Assembly (NCBI RefSeq): GCF_018691265.1
Contig: NW_024881303.1
Coordinates: forward strand, 13,137,777 to 13,201,776
Reading direction: 5' to 3'
From: Tyto alba
Taxonomy: Eukaryota > Chordata > Aves > Strigiformes > Tytonidae
DNA: 64,000 nucleotides
Each line of letters opens with the position of its first letter. Position 1 is the stretch's first letter. Under the pieces are notes generated by a model. That model was not told where the DNA came from, did no database searches, and saw only the letters and a program-made list of their open reading frames with translations. Both the position numbers and the translations under genes were made by a program. This document shows, one piece after another, positions 13,601 through 28,233 of the stretch.

Positions 13601-15346
13601 GCAGTCAGGCAGTCAAAGGGATTTTAGCAGAAGCTTTCACTGTTAGGAACATGGTGAATTAAAAAGCAACTGATTTCAGAATAGCAGAAAGCATACAAAA
13701 TATTTGCTGGCACTGAATAAAGTTCATGCTGCAATACTACTTATGGACTGTCACATGCTATGTAAAGAATATATCACCCACTGTAAAGACTAAAATGAAC
13801 AGAAGCACACATTTTAGTCTCTTTGCTTTTGAGGAACTGAGAAAATTAAGTATACTGTAACAATTAGACCTTTTCTTAACTATACTTCATAACTAAGTTC
13901 TGCTAGATTTACTGTAACTCCTTTCTGAATAGTTACAATCTAGTAAGTTAATAGATCCACAGCTCTAAAGTAAAAAAAACAGTAGTTATCTTTCTGATCT
14001 CCTTCTTCCTTATCCTCCAGCAGATCCTTTCATTTCCTCCTACTCCTGCAGTCTAGTCACACTGTTGCCTACACTTATAATCAGTCCATTCTCACCTGTT
14101 TTTAATGCTGACTGAGGCATGACTCAGATGAGCTGAGCAAAGATAAGATACATATACTAGATGTAAGAAACAAATTAAAATAAGGAAAATGGGTATGTAA
14201 ATATCAAATGGATTTTAAGTAAAACCATATATTCTGGCACAATTCAGCAACTGTTCTCATTCAGTTTAGAGGCTCCACTGGGATACTTATTAAACATTTT
14301 TAAGTTACTTTCACTGGGAAACTTTAAATTGGCTCAGCTCTGTAAGCAAAACTGGTTAAGAAAATTACACCTGTTAAAGATGACACTCAATTAAATCAGA
14401 GCTGGCAGACTGTTTTAGGTGGCCCCCCAAATCACAGAACAAACTGGAAACATTGCATGACTTAATGATAGCATCATCTCCAAGTTATTAATCTCCTCCC
14501 CATGCTCACACAAAAGTTACCTGACCTGTTGGACTAGTGCTCTAGTCCATCACAACTTCAAAGCCCTTACTTTCACTTTAGCTTTGGATCTCATTTTTTT
14601 CTTCTCTAAAACATCGGTATAGCTTCGTTGAAGTGCATTTTTCTGATATCTTAACTATACCTGCACACCAATGAATAACATCCTTTGAGGTTGACTGTAC
14701 ATACAGCTTGCCAGAGACTGAATTGTTGCTTGTTTTTTCTTTCAAGTGATAAGGCATCCAAAGTACCTTAAAATACATCACACAAAATTAAGTTCCCTGT
14801 TGAAAGACTAAGGCTGCTGTAGATTCATCGCTGAGGTTGTTCAAATTTCATTTATTCTAATTTTAAAAAGTAACACTCAAAAATTGGCTTCACAAGTGTG
14901 TTTTATGGCCCAAAAAACCAACACCTGCAGTCCCTTGACAATACCATAATTTATAAACTTCACTGTTAAAACTGGAAAAGTAGAACATTCCTCTTTTTAA
15001 GGGTAGTCGGAAGTACTGAAACAAGCAAAATATACAGAGACTTTAAACATACAAAGAACACATAACCAAAAGCCTGAATGATTCAGTGAATCAACATTTG
15101 CAAGCTGCTATATGATCATTACTATGAAATTAGATCAAGTTCAGTTTCATGTAGACTTGTCAACAGGTATAAGTATAAATTCATACTTAATAACAACATG
15201 TCCAGTACAGTACCATTATACTGAAAAACATACAGACAAGCAGTAGTAGGTTGAGTTTCTACCAGTTTACCCTGGTATTTACCTTTGAAAGTTCCCCCAT
15301 CCCCTCTATAGTACATAAGAGGAAAAGTTATTTCTTGATGAGGGGG

Positions 15347-15368
15347 AAAAAAAAAAAAAAAAAAAAAA
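15347..15368. repeat. Poly-A tract (22 A)
   Basis: Preceded by GGGGG and followed by TATGGG. No flanking target duplication or retroposed gene was seen. Confidence 0.85.
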
Positions 15369-16336
15369 TATGGGAGCAGCGAAATAGCTCAGGATTACCC
15401 GTTACTATAACAAAACAATGTTTTAGTCCAACAGTGTAAATTCACTGCTTGTAAGAAAAAATTATGCGTTACAGAAAAGCAGGCTGACTAATTGTACCCT
15501 GCACTGCCCTGTTGCCATAGAAACTTACTTCACTGTAGTAGTTAATTGTTCATCAATTTATATTTTTTTTCATTACAAAGCTCAATAAGAGTCAAATACA
15601 ACACAGTAATGTCTGTCCAGCAAGTCAGAATTATGTCTTTTCTGGCTACTGTTGGATTCTGCAAGCCCTACAGGAATGCCAGACAATTTTGATACAGTGT
15701 TTTTATTAAGCCTCTAACTCCATCATGTTGCAGCATGTTAACAAAATATTACTAGAACAAAGCCCTAATTACTTTTGTACTAAAAATAAGATGTTATTCT
15801 AAGAAACCCAGAACAATCCTACAAAAGTTATACTAATAAATTATCAACCACATGCATAACCTATGCTCCAAAACCAGAATGAGGCCCATTGGTTTATGCT
15901 TTTTGTGGTCATATTTAGTAACAGACAAATGAAAGAACATATTTGCCTTAACTTTTGTCCTGAGGTTGTTAACTTGCAATGCGTCTTCCTTCTGGGGCTG
16001 AAGACATTTCATAACAACCTAACAAGGCAAAAAGTGTTATAGAACAAGAATAGTAGCACAGGCTAGGAGAAAACAAGTATCAAGGATCAAATCCCTGACA
16101 CAGGCACATAGCAGTGAACTAAGATTTCCCAGAGTTCCATACATACAAGTTCTAGGATATCACCTAGTCTGCAAACCAGAATCCTACTTCTGAAATTTTA
16201 GAGTAAAAAAGGCAGCATGTTCCTAATTTCAGCACTAGTTTTCCCAACAGTCTTATTCTGCTTACTTTAAAGTATTAGGATACTTTAAGTAATAGTAAGT
16301 GCTGACAGTTTCACTGGTACAGGTACTATGTGAGGG

Positions 16337-16367
16337 AAAAAAAAAAAAACAAAAAAAAAAAAAAAAA
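16337..16367. repeat. Interrupted poly-A tract (A13-C-A17)
   Basis: A simple A-rich repeat with one C interruption at 16,350, inside WDR20 intron 1. Confidence 0.85.
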
Positions 16368-19300
16368 CACACAAACCTTTTTGCCTGCCATTAATCACTT
16401 TCTTTAAAAATGAGCATTAAAGGGCTAAAAGTGTTTAACTTACCGAATGGTCACACAGCATTATCTCTATTCAGGCTGATTTTTGTCCAAGTAGGAGGGA
16501 ATGATCAGACTACCTATTGTCACCTACTGATCTTCTTGCAGACAGTACTGCTGGTCACTGAGTAACTGCTCACCTCTCAAGCATTTTGCTAAAGATCCTA
16601 GGAGAACCCTATATGAGGGCACAGGACCGAACAGTTAGGCTACCCACAGAACACAGCCCAGCTATTTTATCATCCCTCCCATTGACATGGGCATACTAAT
16701 ACTATGCATACTAAGGATTTCTGTTGTCAAAAATAATCATATCTTTAACCAGCACCAATATCAACAGACTGTTCAAATCTAAATTCTCCTTTATATCAAC
16801 TTGCACTGGAAATGCCACAGCTGCAAGACACCTACTAATCAGGTGATATAAACGAAGAAAGGGTTCCCAAACAACTGAAGAGAAATTGCAGCAAAAGCAT
16901 TTTCTACCATCATAAGACTGGACTTCTCCAAGCACTAATCTTACTAGTATTCCCCTTTGGATCTCTCTAACCTACAAGCAAAGCTTCTATCAGTTTAGGA
17001 CTAACCAAAAACAGTAACAGATCAACCAGATCAATGCCAGCCCAATACTTTTATGCAAAAGGGGTTACTTATTGCTCACAGGGAAGAGCCACCCATGCTG
17101 CTACAGTGCAACACAAGAGTTAAAGCAGCTAAGCAAGCTGCCTCGAGACTGCTGCAGTAACTTAATTGTTACTCTAACAATGAGGAAAAGCATGAATCAC
17201 CTTCAGCATCACTAAAGGCAGGTTCATCTGGGCATCGATTTGAGTTGTTCAGAACAGCTGCCCCACCTCTCCAATTCAAAAGTGCAAACGTGTGCCCACA
17301 CTTAACCATACCAGTTCAGTCTAGTGCATTTATAGTGGCTGTATTTTGGCTAAAACACAGAACTACTTGGAACAGCCACTTCATTGGCACAAAGCCTATT
17401 CTACCAACGCTTTTCAAAGGTCAGAAGCTTCATCTAGAACAGCATCATAAAATTTTGCAGATGTTTGCTAACTATACACGACTGAGACATAAGTTATTCT
17501 GTACAAGGGATCACAGTTCCACTGCTGAAGGTGAGAAGGGCAGGCCATCCCCATGTGCTAAACTGATGTGAGCATAACTGGACAGTTACCTTTAGTGGGG
17601 ACAGAGCATAAGTTCATATTCTGAAGTAACAGCAAGATTTTGCTAGAAGTCTCCTGTTGAGATATATAATTAATACTGTTAAACAGCAATAATTCCCTGG
17701 TCAACCCAAGTATCTTTCTTTTACAAGCTCCACCCTGTATTTTTGAAAGTTGTCTTTGGGGAAAATACTCCTCCTGGATCAATATATCACACTGAACAGG
17801 TACACTTTTAAAAAAATAATTATTTGGTTATTTATAAGTGAGAGTAATAAACTGAACTGACACCTGCAAGATGGGCTATAAGACAGGCAAGAAATGCTGC
17901 ATTCAGCAGTGTACATGGTATCAGACTTCAAAAGTGGTATTGCAGAACCATGCAACTATTCCATCCCTCAAACTATTTTTTTAAAGATAGACCCTCTTGA
18001 CACCCTAAGTGCAAACAGGTAGCTATTGAAGGTTTCTGCCCCACTCTCTTATTAAATATGCTTAAAAAAAAAAAGTAAAAAGCTTTAGAAATACATTCAT
18101 TTAAAAAGAAAGTCTGAAAAATAAATCCAACTGTTTGCTCCATAGATCCTAGTAGGAAAGAAAGGTGGAAATTTAAAGAAAAATGCAGACTCTTGATCTA
18201 CAGTTTCACAATACAGTATTAAAGGTTTTTTGTTTTTTTTTTTTACAGTTTAGTATTTGCCATTTAGACCACTAAATTATGCAAATCCAAACTTCTAAAC
18301 TATAACTTCAGTCTTATGGACATTATTTTAAAAATATATAATTACATAACTGTTTTTCTATAATACTATAGACAGTAACTAATAGAAAACCAGAAAAATC
18401 AAGACAACAACAATAAAAGAATACACTTCTGCCAACATTTCATTTCAATCATAGCTTCAAACTTGGATCAGGGTCACACTCCAATATCCACCTCAAATCT
18501 AAAGAAAACCTGTACACAACTTTTGTATACTTCTTAGTTACAAGAACTGTGATCAAAAAAAAAAAATATATATCCTTAGAAATTAATTCCCATAGTTAAA
18601 ATATGATGAGACTATGGCTTGCAGGATTACAAATGTAACCATAACAAATATATGTTAGAAGATATTGATGTTACTCAGATTTACTGTTATCCTTGTGACT
18701 CTGCAGGCTAAAGTATCCTTAAGGCATCGTTCCAATAGTTTATTTCACAACTTAAGTATTTTTAACAGATAGTTTCAATACATATTGGCATCCATTCAGT
18801 CTCCTGTTGTCACTGCTTCCCCTTTCTTTAGTTGAAAGGGAACATTAAAGCCATAAACTGGAGCCCTCTCAAAGTCTTATGTGACATCACTTTCTTGACA
18901 AAATGTATGTAAACTTCCTATAAACTTCCTGTAAGATAATAATCACTTTTTTTATTTATTTTTCCTAGGAGACTGGAGATAATGAAGTTTGCTTGTAGCA
19001 TTCAATGTTTTCTCTCTACTCCAGGGCATTTTTAAGTTCAAGTTCTTACTTAGACTATCATTTAGTCTAATATAGCATTTCACATTCTCTAGGTGTATAA
19101 AAATTAGGCATTATTAAAAAATAGGCATTATTAAACCAAGAATTGGTTAATACAGCCACCTTCCAATCCCACACAGAGTTAAAAATTTGGAAAAAGGGAT
19201 ATAAGTATTATTTCTTTGGCCATTACAGCCATGAGAACCTTATGATTAACTCATGAAATTAAAGACCAATTATAGCTGGTAAACCAAAGCTGAAATAAAT

Positions 19301-21734
19301 TTGGAGAAAGTATCTATTAGAAATCTATCATCCCATTATGAACAGCTTTACTGAATAATGCAAGAGAAAAATCCCAATGCAAGTTATAACACTACCACTG
19401 GAAAGATTGCAGTGCCTGGTGGTCCTGCCCACAAAGACTACAGGACTGCATCTAGTCTATCCACAGTCTGCTAAACAGAAGCTGGAACAAATAAAAGCAG
19501 CTGCTTTATTTTAAGTGACAAGGGCAAGAAATGGGAGGTGTGTAGATGCCAGAAGATGGGCTGCATCTACATTCAGACTTACAAGTGGGGTGAAGTAAAG
19601 AAGGAAAAACACTCGAGAAGGAAAAACACTTGATTTCTGAGGAGGACATAACACAACTAAGCTTTTGAAAAGGACAATAGCATTATTAGGCACTAATGGC
19701 ACCATTTTCAAACAGGAATTTGTCCAAGCATGCCAACTCAGAGTCATGATGACTGGACAGCAAGTAGCCTTTGGATACACGTCCTTCAAAAGAAAGTATT
19801 TCAGAGGGTTCCCTATAGCCAGAGAACTACAATAATACTTTGAACTAGGGCATTAAATTTGATTCTAAAATGTCAAACAAGATAATTATGGCTTTCAATC
19901 CTCTCAGAGATGGGTCTAAGCAACATTTAATTAGCGTTTGAAGCATCTTCAATGTACATTGTAACTATTAACAGTTAACTATTTAACTGTTTTACAGACA
20001 GTCAGATATCAAGCATAATGCAAACTCCTTGTAATTTAAGCACATAGCACAACACTTTTGTAAATATTCTGACAAAGCTGGCCCACAAAACTCTGACAGA
20101 GAAGTGTCTGTTACAAATAACCATTATTTGCATCTGTGAAGCATTATAACTAAAATTTTGGCAATCTGCAAAGAATAAGTGCCACAATTAATGGTTTTGT
20201 ATTAATTCAGTGAGGGGAATTTAAATTAGTGTAAGTGCAATATTACTGCAAATGCACTTCAGTGTAAATAAAAAAAAAAAAAAAACAAAACCAAAAAAAC
20301 AAGTTATACCTGCAGTGGCAAAAGCAGCCCAACCAACCAACCACACACACACAAATTCACTGCCTGTAAAATACTGCATACCAATCTGGGGGGTTGGCCA
20401 GCATTTCCTAGTATTCCTTCTCAAACATGCCAGCCAAACAGGCAGCCGTAGATAAATGAACTATTACCTCAGAGCACGATCCTTCAGAGGATATACTGCA
20501 ATAGCTTACTGAAGTCAAACAGTTGTGATAAAGGCCTGAAGCAGAGACTAGAAGTAAAAGCACTACAGACTAATGCCACTATCTACAACTCAGAAGTAGC
20601 CCCCGATAATCATCATCTTGCAAGCTCTGTCAAGTGCAGAGATTTCATTCTCTTCCACTGCAAGAAACATGTAACAGTGTCATTTTTAAAGCAGTCTTTT
20701 AGTCTTTAAAGCAGCTTTTTAGTCTTCTTATTCAAGCCAGTCCTAGTTGCTCTATATAACCTCACAACAAAGTTAAACACTTAAATCTGCCTATACTCCT
20801 GTAACCTACATTAGTTCTTCACTACTTCCTTCTGAAGTGTCACTGAAATAAAGGGGTTACCAAAAACCCCATCCTTCAGGAAACTCTACAGGAACATTTT
20901 GTAACGTGTCTTGTCAGTCCTTAGTACAGCCTAGCTAGAATTAGGAAAGAAAACATCTATCTAGATCATAAAACTTGAGGTGGTAAGTACATTCATCCAT
21001 TAAGCACCTGAAACAAATTTCCCAGGGACTTTCAAATACCTCCACAAGCACAGATCAACAGGCAAAGTACTACTGAACTACTGATCTGGCCACAAGGCTT
21101 CCACAGGACTGGTGAATCCAGTCCCAACATGCTGTTATGTAGATAACATGTTATTATCTACAAGATAGAGAAGAAAAAACTCAACAAGAAATTAAGGGAT
21201 TTCATGAAAAAAAAAAAAAAAACAAAAAAACAAACAAAACTACAACACCCTTTTGAAGTGGAATAAAAACATATTTGCAGTGTCACATCCAGCACACCTA
21301 CGAAATGTGGGCTATGCAAAAACCTCCAACACAGGAAAATAGTATCATCCCAGTTGCAGTGGCACCAGACCACTGAGACAAGTTCTGCAGTCTTTACTGT
21401 GGTACTTCCATTAGCCACCTTTGCCTGTCATCTCCTTGACAGTAAGAATGATGTTTGATTCTGGTATAAATAAATATTTAAATGCAGAACACTTAGTAGT
21501 AGAATTCAAGTGTCATAGTAGTAAACCCTTCTTTGGTATCAAAAACACTGGAACAAATCAGACCGTAAATTCCTAGACAAATGAAGAAATAAAGCACACG
21601 AGGTACACTTGCCAAAAGCAAGCACCAAACAAATCTAATTGTCTTCTGAAAAAATAACTGGACTAGAGAAAAAGGTCAGCAGCAAAATGCAATGTGTGGT
21701 TTTTAAATTCTATGAGATACTTTCATTAATGGAT

Positions 21735-22420
21735 GAGAGTACACATCAAGTTTGTGAATGACATCAAGATTCGAAGGATATTTCGGCACGCAGCACAGAA
21801 CTGGAAATAAAAACATTCTCCAATAAACTCAACAGAACAAAATTCAATGAAAATTCTACACCACATTTATAAACACATGCCAAAAAAAAAAAAAATCAGA
21901 GCATGGAGAAAAATGGAAAAAAGCAGCAGTGTGATAAGAAAAAACCCGAAGGAGCCAACACTATAAGCAGGATTCAAAAATGTCAACATTATTAAATAAA
22001 TTAGTGAGAATACTAGAAGACAGACAAAGTAGGGAATAACTCTCCCTTACTCTGCACTGAAGTCACAGTGGAAGTACTGTATCTAGTTTAGGTACCAAAA
22101 ACGCGTGCTAACAGAACCCAATATAGAGTAGAGCAATAAAACATTTGGAACTCATAATCTGAGAAGAGAGGTTAAAAGAACTAGATTTATTTCTCTTAGG
22201 AAAAATGAGAGGACAAATTAACAAGTTTTCAAATAAGTAAAAGCCAAAGGCAATAGTTAACTGTTCTCTATGTCCACAGTAAATAACAGCATTCAGCCTG
22301 GTTTCTTTTTCCTTCGGGGGAAGAAAGAACCAAAACAAGTTATTTAGGGAGGCTGTGGAATTCTTGCTACTGCAAGTTTAAGAACTGGTCACAAAGATTT
22401 AAGTATACTTCCCTCTGTTT
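21735..22420 (+). mobile_element. Ancient CR1 LINE remnant (end of ORF2 and 3' UTR)
   Basis: A heavily diverged copy. Recognisable CR1 landmarks occur in the correct order: ATCAAGTTTGTGAATGACAT (CR1: ATCAAGTTTGCAGATGACAC-like), a CAGCAGTGTG word, the CTCCCTTACTCTGCACTG...CACAGTGGAAGTACTGTATC block (split around 22,040-22,085), a GAGAAGAGAGGTTAAAAG-like block and a GGAGGCTGTGGAATTCTTG-like block near 22,350. No frame is open across it. Divergence is far higher than for the CR1 in HSP90AA1 intron 2, so this is an old insertion. Boundaries are approximate. Confidence 0.65.
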
Positions 22421-25204
22421 CAGAGAAAGTATAACATCAAAGATCCTTACAAATATCAGCATTTTTATAGCTCATATGCTATTAAAATGTACATCTTTCA
22501 GAGGCCTAACACAACTCAGTGATCTCTAAATATATAATAATATAAACTCACCTTCCCACCACATCTTGCAAAAATTTGCTGGTTTTCTCCACAGATTTCA
22601 GGTTCCAACCCAGAATTGTCTTGCACTACTCTTCCCAGAGCAATGTATTAAGCACAGTGACAAATGCCACCCATTATCAGTCTGCTGCTGCAACAAAATC
22701 CTAGATGAACAGTCTATAAAACGAAAATCGCCACCAAGGATAACTCTTCTCAATTGGACAAAGACCCCAGTATCAAGCCAGACATGAAAAAAAGGTAATT
22801 TAGAGAACTGCAAAGGAAGGGATCCTACATAACCTCAGTATTTTCACTGACAGCCACAAACTGCCAGTATGCTACTCTTATTAGAAGAAGTTGCAATACA
22901 AGATTACTTTCATCTTAGCACAAATAATTACTTCTAAGTGACTTGTTCAACGTGAAGTCAAAGTCAACAGATTCTTCCTTCCGTGCCTCCACCAACATGA
23001 GCTTATCACCTACCTATGTCTCTACTACAACACCGTTATAACATACTTTAATATTCTATATTTATTGACACACTGTTGCTTTAGGTAGCTGCAGAAAAAA
23101 AGCAGAACTAAAGACAAAGCCTCTTCTCATGAGAAAGAAGTTCCAAAAAAAATGAAACACCAATGTTAGGAACCACACATTAATGCCACACATTAACAAA
23201 GAGAGTGTTAACCAGAATTTAAATACAATGCAGAAAGTTTAGAATAACGTAATAAGCTAAACAACACAAATTTCATAACTTCCCAATGTTACATAAAAAC
23301 TAAGACTGTGCACCATGCCACACTATTGCCAATATGTACCTGTATATGACTGCACTGTAGTGACAGTTGCAGACTAACTTGCTCAGAAACCTGAGCAATA
23401 CAGAGAGTAACACATTAGTTATCATACACACAATTTCTTAAAGGAAAATGCACTAGCTTCCCCGTAGAAAGTGAAACAGATTTGATAGTTAACGTCAGCA
23501 GCAATCTAGAAAGCCTTGTTTTGTAAGACATTCCTAAGGCATAGAAGATGAGATAGAGCTCTCCTTTTCCAGCCTAATGAATCAACCAATAAATCATTTT
23601 GCAAAGCTAGCCACAAACCATATTTATGTATCCCAACACTGTCTCCTAAGCAAAAATCAAGTAACAGCCCCCACTCCTGATTTGAGGCTGCAGGAAAAGG
23701 CATCCCATCCACAGCATTAATGCATCATAGTCTGAGCAATAATTTTTTAATTATTATCTTATAACCCTACTCCATGAAGAAGCAAATGCCTAAAATCATA
23801 AAAAAGGCTTCCTGTAACACCTATAATTCTCTTAATCCAAATTAAGTCAACAATCCCCCAAGAACAGATCACTCTGACTTAAGCCTGAAGTAAATGCTTT
23901 GTTGAGGAAACACCTCATAAGGCAGTGGATCTGATCTGACAGCCCAGGCCACTGAAGGGGGTAGGTTTGTTCCCTCCCCTCCTCCTACCCTTTCTCTGCT
24001 CTCACTGTGTCTGCTAAAAATCCAGCCCCAAGATGAATGGGTTCAAGAGAAAATCTGCCCAGAAAAACAGAAAATACTTGGCTGCTGGTTTAGCAAGCTG
24101 AACTAGTTCAACCAGAGGTTGAGCACTGCCAAAGACAGCAAGGAGATAGGAGCACACTGCCAAGTGGATACTATACTGCTAGACCGTGATTTTCATCTCT
24201 CACTAGAACAGTTGAGTTCATGAAAATTTAACTCTTCTGTTTAACATGAGATCACTGTACATATCTAACCTTAAAGCCAAAATTAAGGACTGAAAGGGAA
24301 ATCTCACTGACACTCACTGCAGTTGAGAATAATTATATACTTACATAAGAAACCACATCTCATGCCATCACAGCTTAATTTCTCCTTACTATACTATAGG
24401 TGCATTTCTTTTTTGCAGTGGATCCAAATCAGAAAGCAGCAGTTTTCTGGAAGCCTGCATTGCCTTATTAACACAAAGAGAGCTGCATAAGTTTCATTAT
24501 AAAAACAACAATGCACTGGCTCATCATTGATGTGCTTTCTATGACACAGTAATGGTAAAGTTTACTGGTAACATGAAAACATGAAACAGTAAAAACTCAA
24601 CTTCCTTTTCAAAAAGGTGAAGAAAAAAGTTGGTAGAAAATACCTTTTTGTTTTAAAGAGTATCTAAAGACATCTTGAAATGCTGTCCAAAACTCTCTCG
24701 TGTCCCTACCAAACTATTATTGCCTGTTAGTACTCCAATCTCCACACCACTGTCCTGGACACCAGACATAACTTTTCAATCAAGTTTCTTGGAAGAAGGA
24801 TCAAGGTTAAAGAAACATGCCTGGTAATATTTTTTCTTTATATAAGTTAAATATCCTAAACAGAACATATACATTGGCAGTCTACTTAAAGAGATGACTT
24901 ACGAACTACATGTAGCAGATGCAATCTATTTAAGATTTAAGGGAAACTAAAAGAAAAAAGTTTAGCATCATTGATTTCAAGAAATATCCTTTCAAGTATT
25001 ATCTTTGACTCAATACAATATTATTTATTGTCATTCATGGCTTAAGTGTGACTCTTACTTAATGTGTACTGATCTGCAATGGATTACTGATGCAAAAATT
25101 ATCTCAGTATCTAACAGACACAGTTACTTAAAATAAAGTCCTGGTGGTTCTTTCACTTATTTTAGCAAAAATACAGCATTTTCTTAGCAAGAAAAGAAGC
25201 AGAC

Positions 25205-25207
<3 letters not shown>

Positions 25208-25242
<35 letters not shown>
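25208..25242. repeat. Poly-A tract (35 A)
   Basis: The longest homopolymer in the window, followed by GAGGGAG and six more A. Could be a microsatellite or the tail of an unrecognised retroposon; no upstream element was identified. Confidence 0.9.
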
Positions 25243-25246
<4 letters not shown>

Positions 25247-27796
25247 GAGAAAAAAATACAAAATCATAGCTACCTGATTGATATATACACAGCTTCACTA
25301 AATTCAACTCAGTCTCACATTCTAATATGACTTAGCCAAAATTAAAATTATAGTCTTAGAGTAATTAGAGAAATTTTTGTAAAGGATACTTAAATAATTA
25401 TGCACTAACAATTAAAACTTAATTGATTAGCATCTCTAATATACAGAGGATCACAAATACGTTGGTCTTCAAGAGATAAAGTCCCTCTCCCCCCCAAGAA
25501 CAGGAAGGCATGTGGAGTTTGATAGTCTGTCCAGTTTAAGGCAGAATTACATACTGTCAGTTTAAGTAACAGTAACTCTCTCTCCCTTTTATGATAGCCA
25601 TGAGATCTAACTTTTGATTCTGAAAAGCTCAAATAATCAGTTAAAAGACTATCAGCCTATTCTTATGTCAACTTTGTTGCACAGACAAAACGATGACTTC
25701 CAATTTAATAGTTTCAAAATAAATTCCAAAGAAGCAAGCATTACAAGTTTAAGACAGGCCATTTTCTCCATTCTCTTTTAAAGCATTTTGCTTAAGTGTG
25801 TTTCAATCTATTTCAGCTCTTTCTCTAGGTTCACTTTACTAAAGTTAATGTATTCTACATATAGAGTGTATTTTAAATTAACAACGTTTTTTAAATGAAT
25901 TCTGTTCTAACAATGCATGTCTTGCACTACTCGGAGAAAAAAAAAAGTACTTAACACTGAAACAGGTAGGTCTCAAAGCTCACAAATTAACAATCTGATA
26001 AACTAAAATTTTCACATTTACTGTGTATCACGCTAGCAGCTTTTAGCATCTTAAAATATATATATATATCTCAAAGCAATTTTTATAATTTGAAAAAGTT
26101 AACCAGTTCCCTATTTTCAATGAAGTTCCAGGCTTTAGATTTTTATTTTTCAGAAGTGTGGCAAGAGATGACTAAGACAACTTGCAAGAATCACATGTAC
26201 CATTACTAAACTACATGAAGGCCTGCTCTGTAATCTGAGTGAGAGAATTCTGCAGTCACTTTGTAAGGAAAAAATGAACATAAGATATCAGAATCCAAAC
26301 ATAGTAATAATTTAGGATACAGATTTTCAGAGACATTGCCACCCACAATACCTTGTAAATAGTAAAGATAGCAGCTGCTTATAAATAGCAAATACTGTTT
26401 GATACAAAACACTCACTGCGTGCTTGAAGAAACTATTGTCCAAGTATTATTTAAAACATAACTAGATTATTAAAATTCATTAAAGGGTGAAACTAAAATC
26501 CATACACACACTTTTCCATATAATTATATAGGATATATCAGACCTGTTAAATCACAGTCAACAGATATCCACATAGGTTTTATTCTCCGGTTGGTGCTTA
26601 CTTTTTATACAGCAGAGGAGTGATATGGGCACTAGCTTAGGACACAGTAGATTTAGGTACAATTCCTTGCTCATCTACAGGCTCCCTGTACAGCCCTGTG
26701 TACATCACTAGACACTAGTTCTCTGCACCTTCATCCCATGTTGAACAGTGGACTAAAAGCAGGAAGATTTCAAGGTACTCACATTATGACAGCTGAGTCC
26801 CAAGTACATATATGACAACGAACACCCACTTTTTGAAACATGAAATAGAAAGTTGACAATCATTGTATCTGTGTTTACATATATTAGAAGTGACACATGT
26901 TCACTCAACATGATAGATTCAGAATTCTGCCCTAAATCCCATAAAATCAAGGACAAGTATAAAGGATTTGTTCATAAATATGGTGACCTGAGAGATCAAA
27001 TGCATGCAGTGTTAGTAGTCCTGCATTAAATAATTACAGGTAAGGAGTCTCTCTCAATTGTATCAATGGTTCTTCCCTGTAAAAGCAACTTTCTCCATGT
27101 TAATTATCTGACATTTAAAACTCAGATCATTGCACTGGCCCCGTTTAGAAACATTCCTAAAATCTGTCCATACTTCAAAGTCATTATAAAGACCTAAAAT
27201 TACAGTGAATACTGTAGCCATTCAGCCAAAGCTGGAAAGATCCTGGAAGCAGGGACCTGACACCACCACAATCACAACAGGCACTAGTGTCCAGCAAACT
27301 CAAACCTGAAGGAGCCGGTAAAGGAGGCCCAGGGTTGCCCTGACAATGGAAAGCCACCCCTCATTCCTGCACGCCGAGGAGGGCCCAACGGATCGCGTCC
27401 CTCCCACGGGCCCCCCTCCACACCCCTGCCGCCGGTGACACCGTATCTGACGCAGCGCGCTCGCACGGAGCCAGTGCCGGTCCCTCACGCAGCCCTCCAG
27501 CCCAGGCCTACGCGCCCCCTCCCCAGCCCAGTTAATCGGGAGGGCGGCCGAAGCCTGGGCCACAAACCGAGAAGCCGCCAGCCGCAAGGCCGCCGGAGGC
27601 AGGGCGGCGGGGGGGGGGGGGGCGGTAAACGGGGGGCGACGAAGGAGAGGCAGTCCGGCGCGGCGGCCTCTGCCCCCCGCCCACAGCGCAGCCCCCCGCC
27701 GCGGGGCTCCCACACCCCCACCGGCAGCCAGCGCGCTCTCGGCGGGCGGAACCCCCGCCACCTCCCCCTCCCAGCCCAGCAACGGCGCCCCGGTAC

Positions 27797-28045
27797 CTTG
27801 CGGACCCCCTTGTAGATGTAGAAGTAGAGCTCCCGGCCCACATTGAAGCAGAGCCGGTCCCCGTTGCCGCTCTGGTCGTTGACGTTGACGAAGGAAACGC
27901 GGACCGGGTTGGAGCCCTGCGAATTGAAGGGCACCCGGTTCGGCCGGCTGTACTCCGAGTGGCTCAGCAGCTTGTACAGCCCCTCCCGGGTGGTGAACTG
28001 GGTCTTAATCTCGTTCATCTCCTTCCCTCCTCCCTCCGCCGCCAT
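27797..28045 (-). CDS. WDR20: WDR20 coding exon 1 (N-terminal 83 residues; partial gene)
   Basis: Encodes the amino terminus of WD repeat-containing protein 20, the WD40 subunit that binds and activates the deubiquitinases USP12 and USP46. The peptide begins MAAEGGGKEMNEIKTQ and ends with RELYFYIYKGVRK, nearly identical to my recollection of mammalian WDR20 (MATEGGGKEMNEIK...). The start chosen is the ATG at 28,045 in context CCAAGATGGCGG; an in-frame ATG five codons upstream (28,060) would add MLLSK and is not part of the known protein. The exon ends in phase 0 at AAG with donor GTACCG at 27,796. The rest of the gene lies beyond the left edge. It points away from HSP90AA1, giving the conserved head-to-head order. 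Confidence 0.95.
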
Positions 28046-28048
28046 CTT
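28037..28048 (-). promoter_or_regulatory. WDR20: YY1-like motif overlapping the WDR20 start codon
   Basis: On the minus strand the start codon lies in CAAGATGGCGGC, the extended YY1 consensus often found just downstream of transcription starts of CpG-island genes. It also provides a good start-codon context (purine at -3, G at +4). Confidence 0.6.
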
Positions 28049-28195
28049 GGAAAGGAGCATTCATCCTGCCCCAGTGCCCGGATGTGGCGCCACTGCGCAG
28101 CCGCCGCCGCCGCCGGCGCTCGCGCAGCCCTGCGCGGAGGCGGCCACGCAAACGGCGTAAGGGGGAGGAGCGGCGGCGCCTGTTTACGGCGCGTC

Positions 28196-28207
28196 TGCGC
28201 ATGCGCC
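28196..28207. promoter_or_regulatory. NRF1-like palindrome in WDR20 promoter
   Basis: TGCGCATGCGCC matches the NRF1 consensus YGCGCAYGCGCR except at the last base. It lies about 150 bp upstream of the WDR20 start codon. The same 12-mer occurs in the HSP90AA1 island at 48,376. Confidence 0.65.
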
Positions 28208-28233
28208 GGGGCTGCTGACCTGTGGGCGGGACC

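Larger units (their letters stand above)
1..27796 (-). other. WDR20: WDR20 intron 1 (5' part, extends beyond window)
   Basis: This is the minus-strand sequence downstream of the WDR20 exon 1 donor. WDR20 exon 2 should begin with residues like AADLSKPIDKR, and I found nothing like that or later WD-repeat sequence, so the whole stretch is inferred to be intron. It is AT-rich. Open frames here are short (longest outside the LTR is 108 codons), lack family motifs and are treated as chance. Recognised contents are an LTR, CR1 pieces, homopolymers and a minisatellite, listed separately; otherwise I see nothing functional. An unrelated noncoding RNA inside the intron cannot be excluded. Confidence 0.75.

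Noticed and set aside
17245..17571. 108-codon frame in WDR20 intron 1
   Set aside because: No motif, no neighbouring exon-like structure, ordinary for chance in 27 kb of intron.
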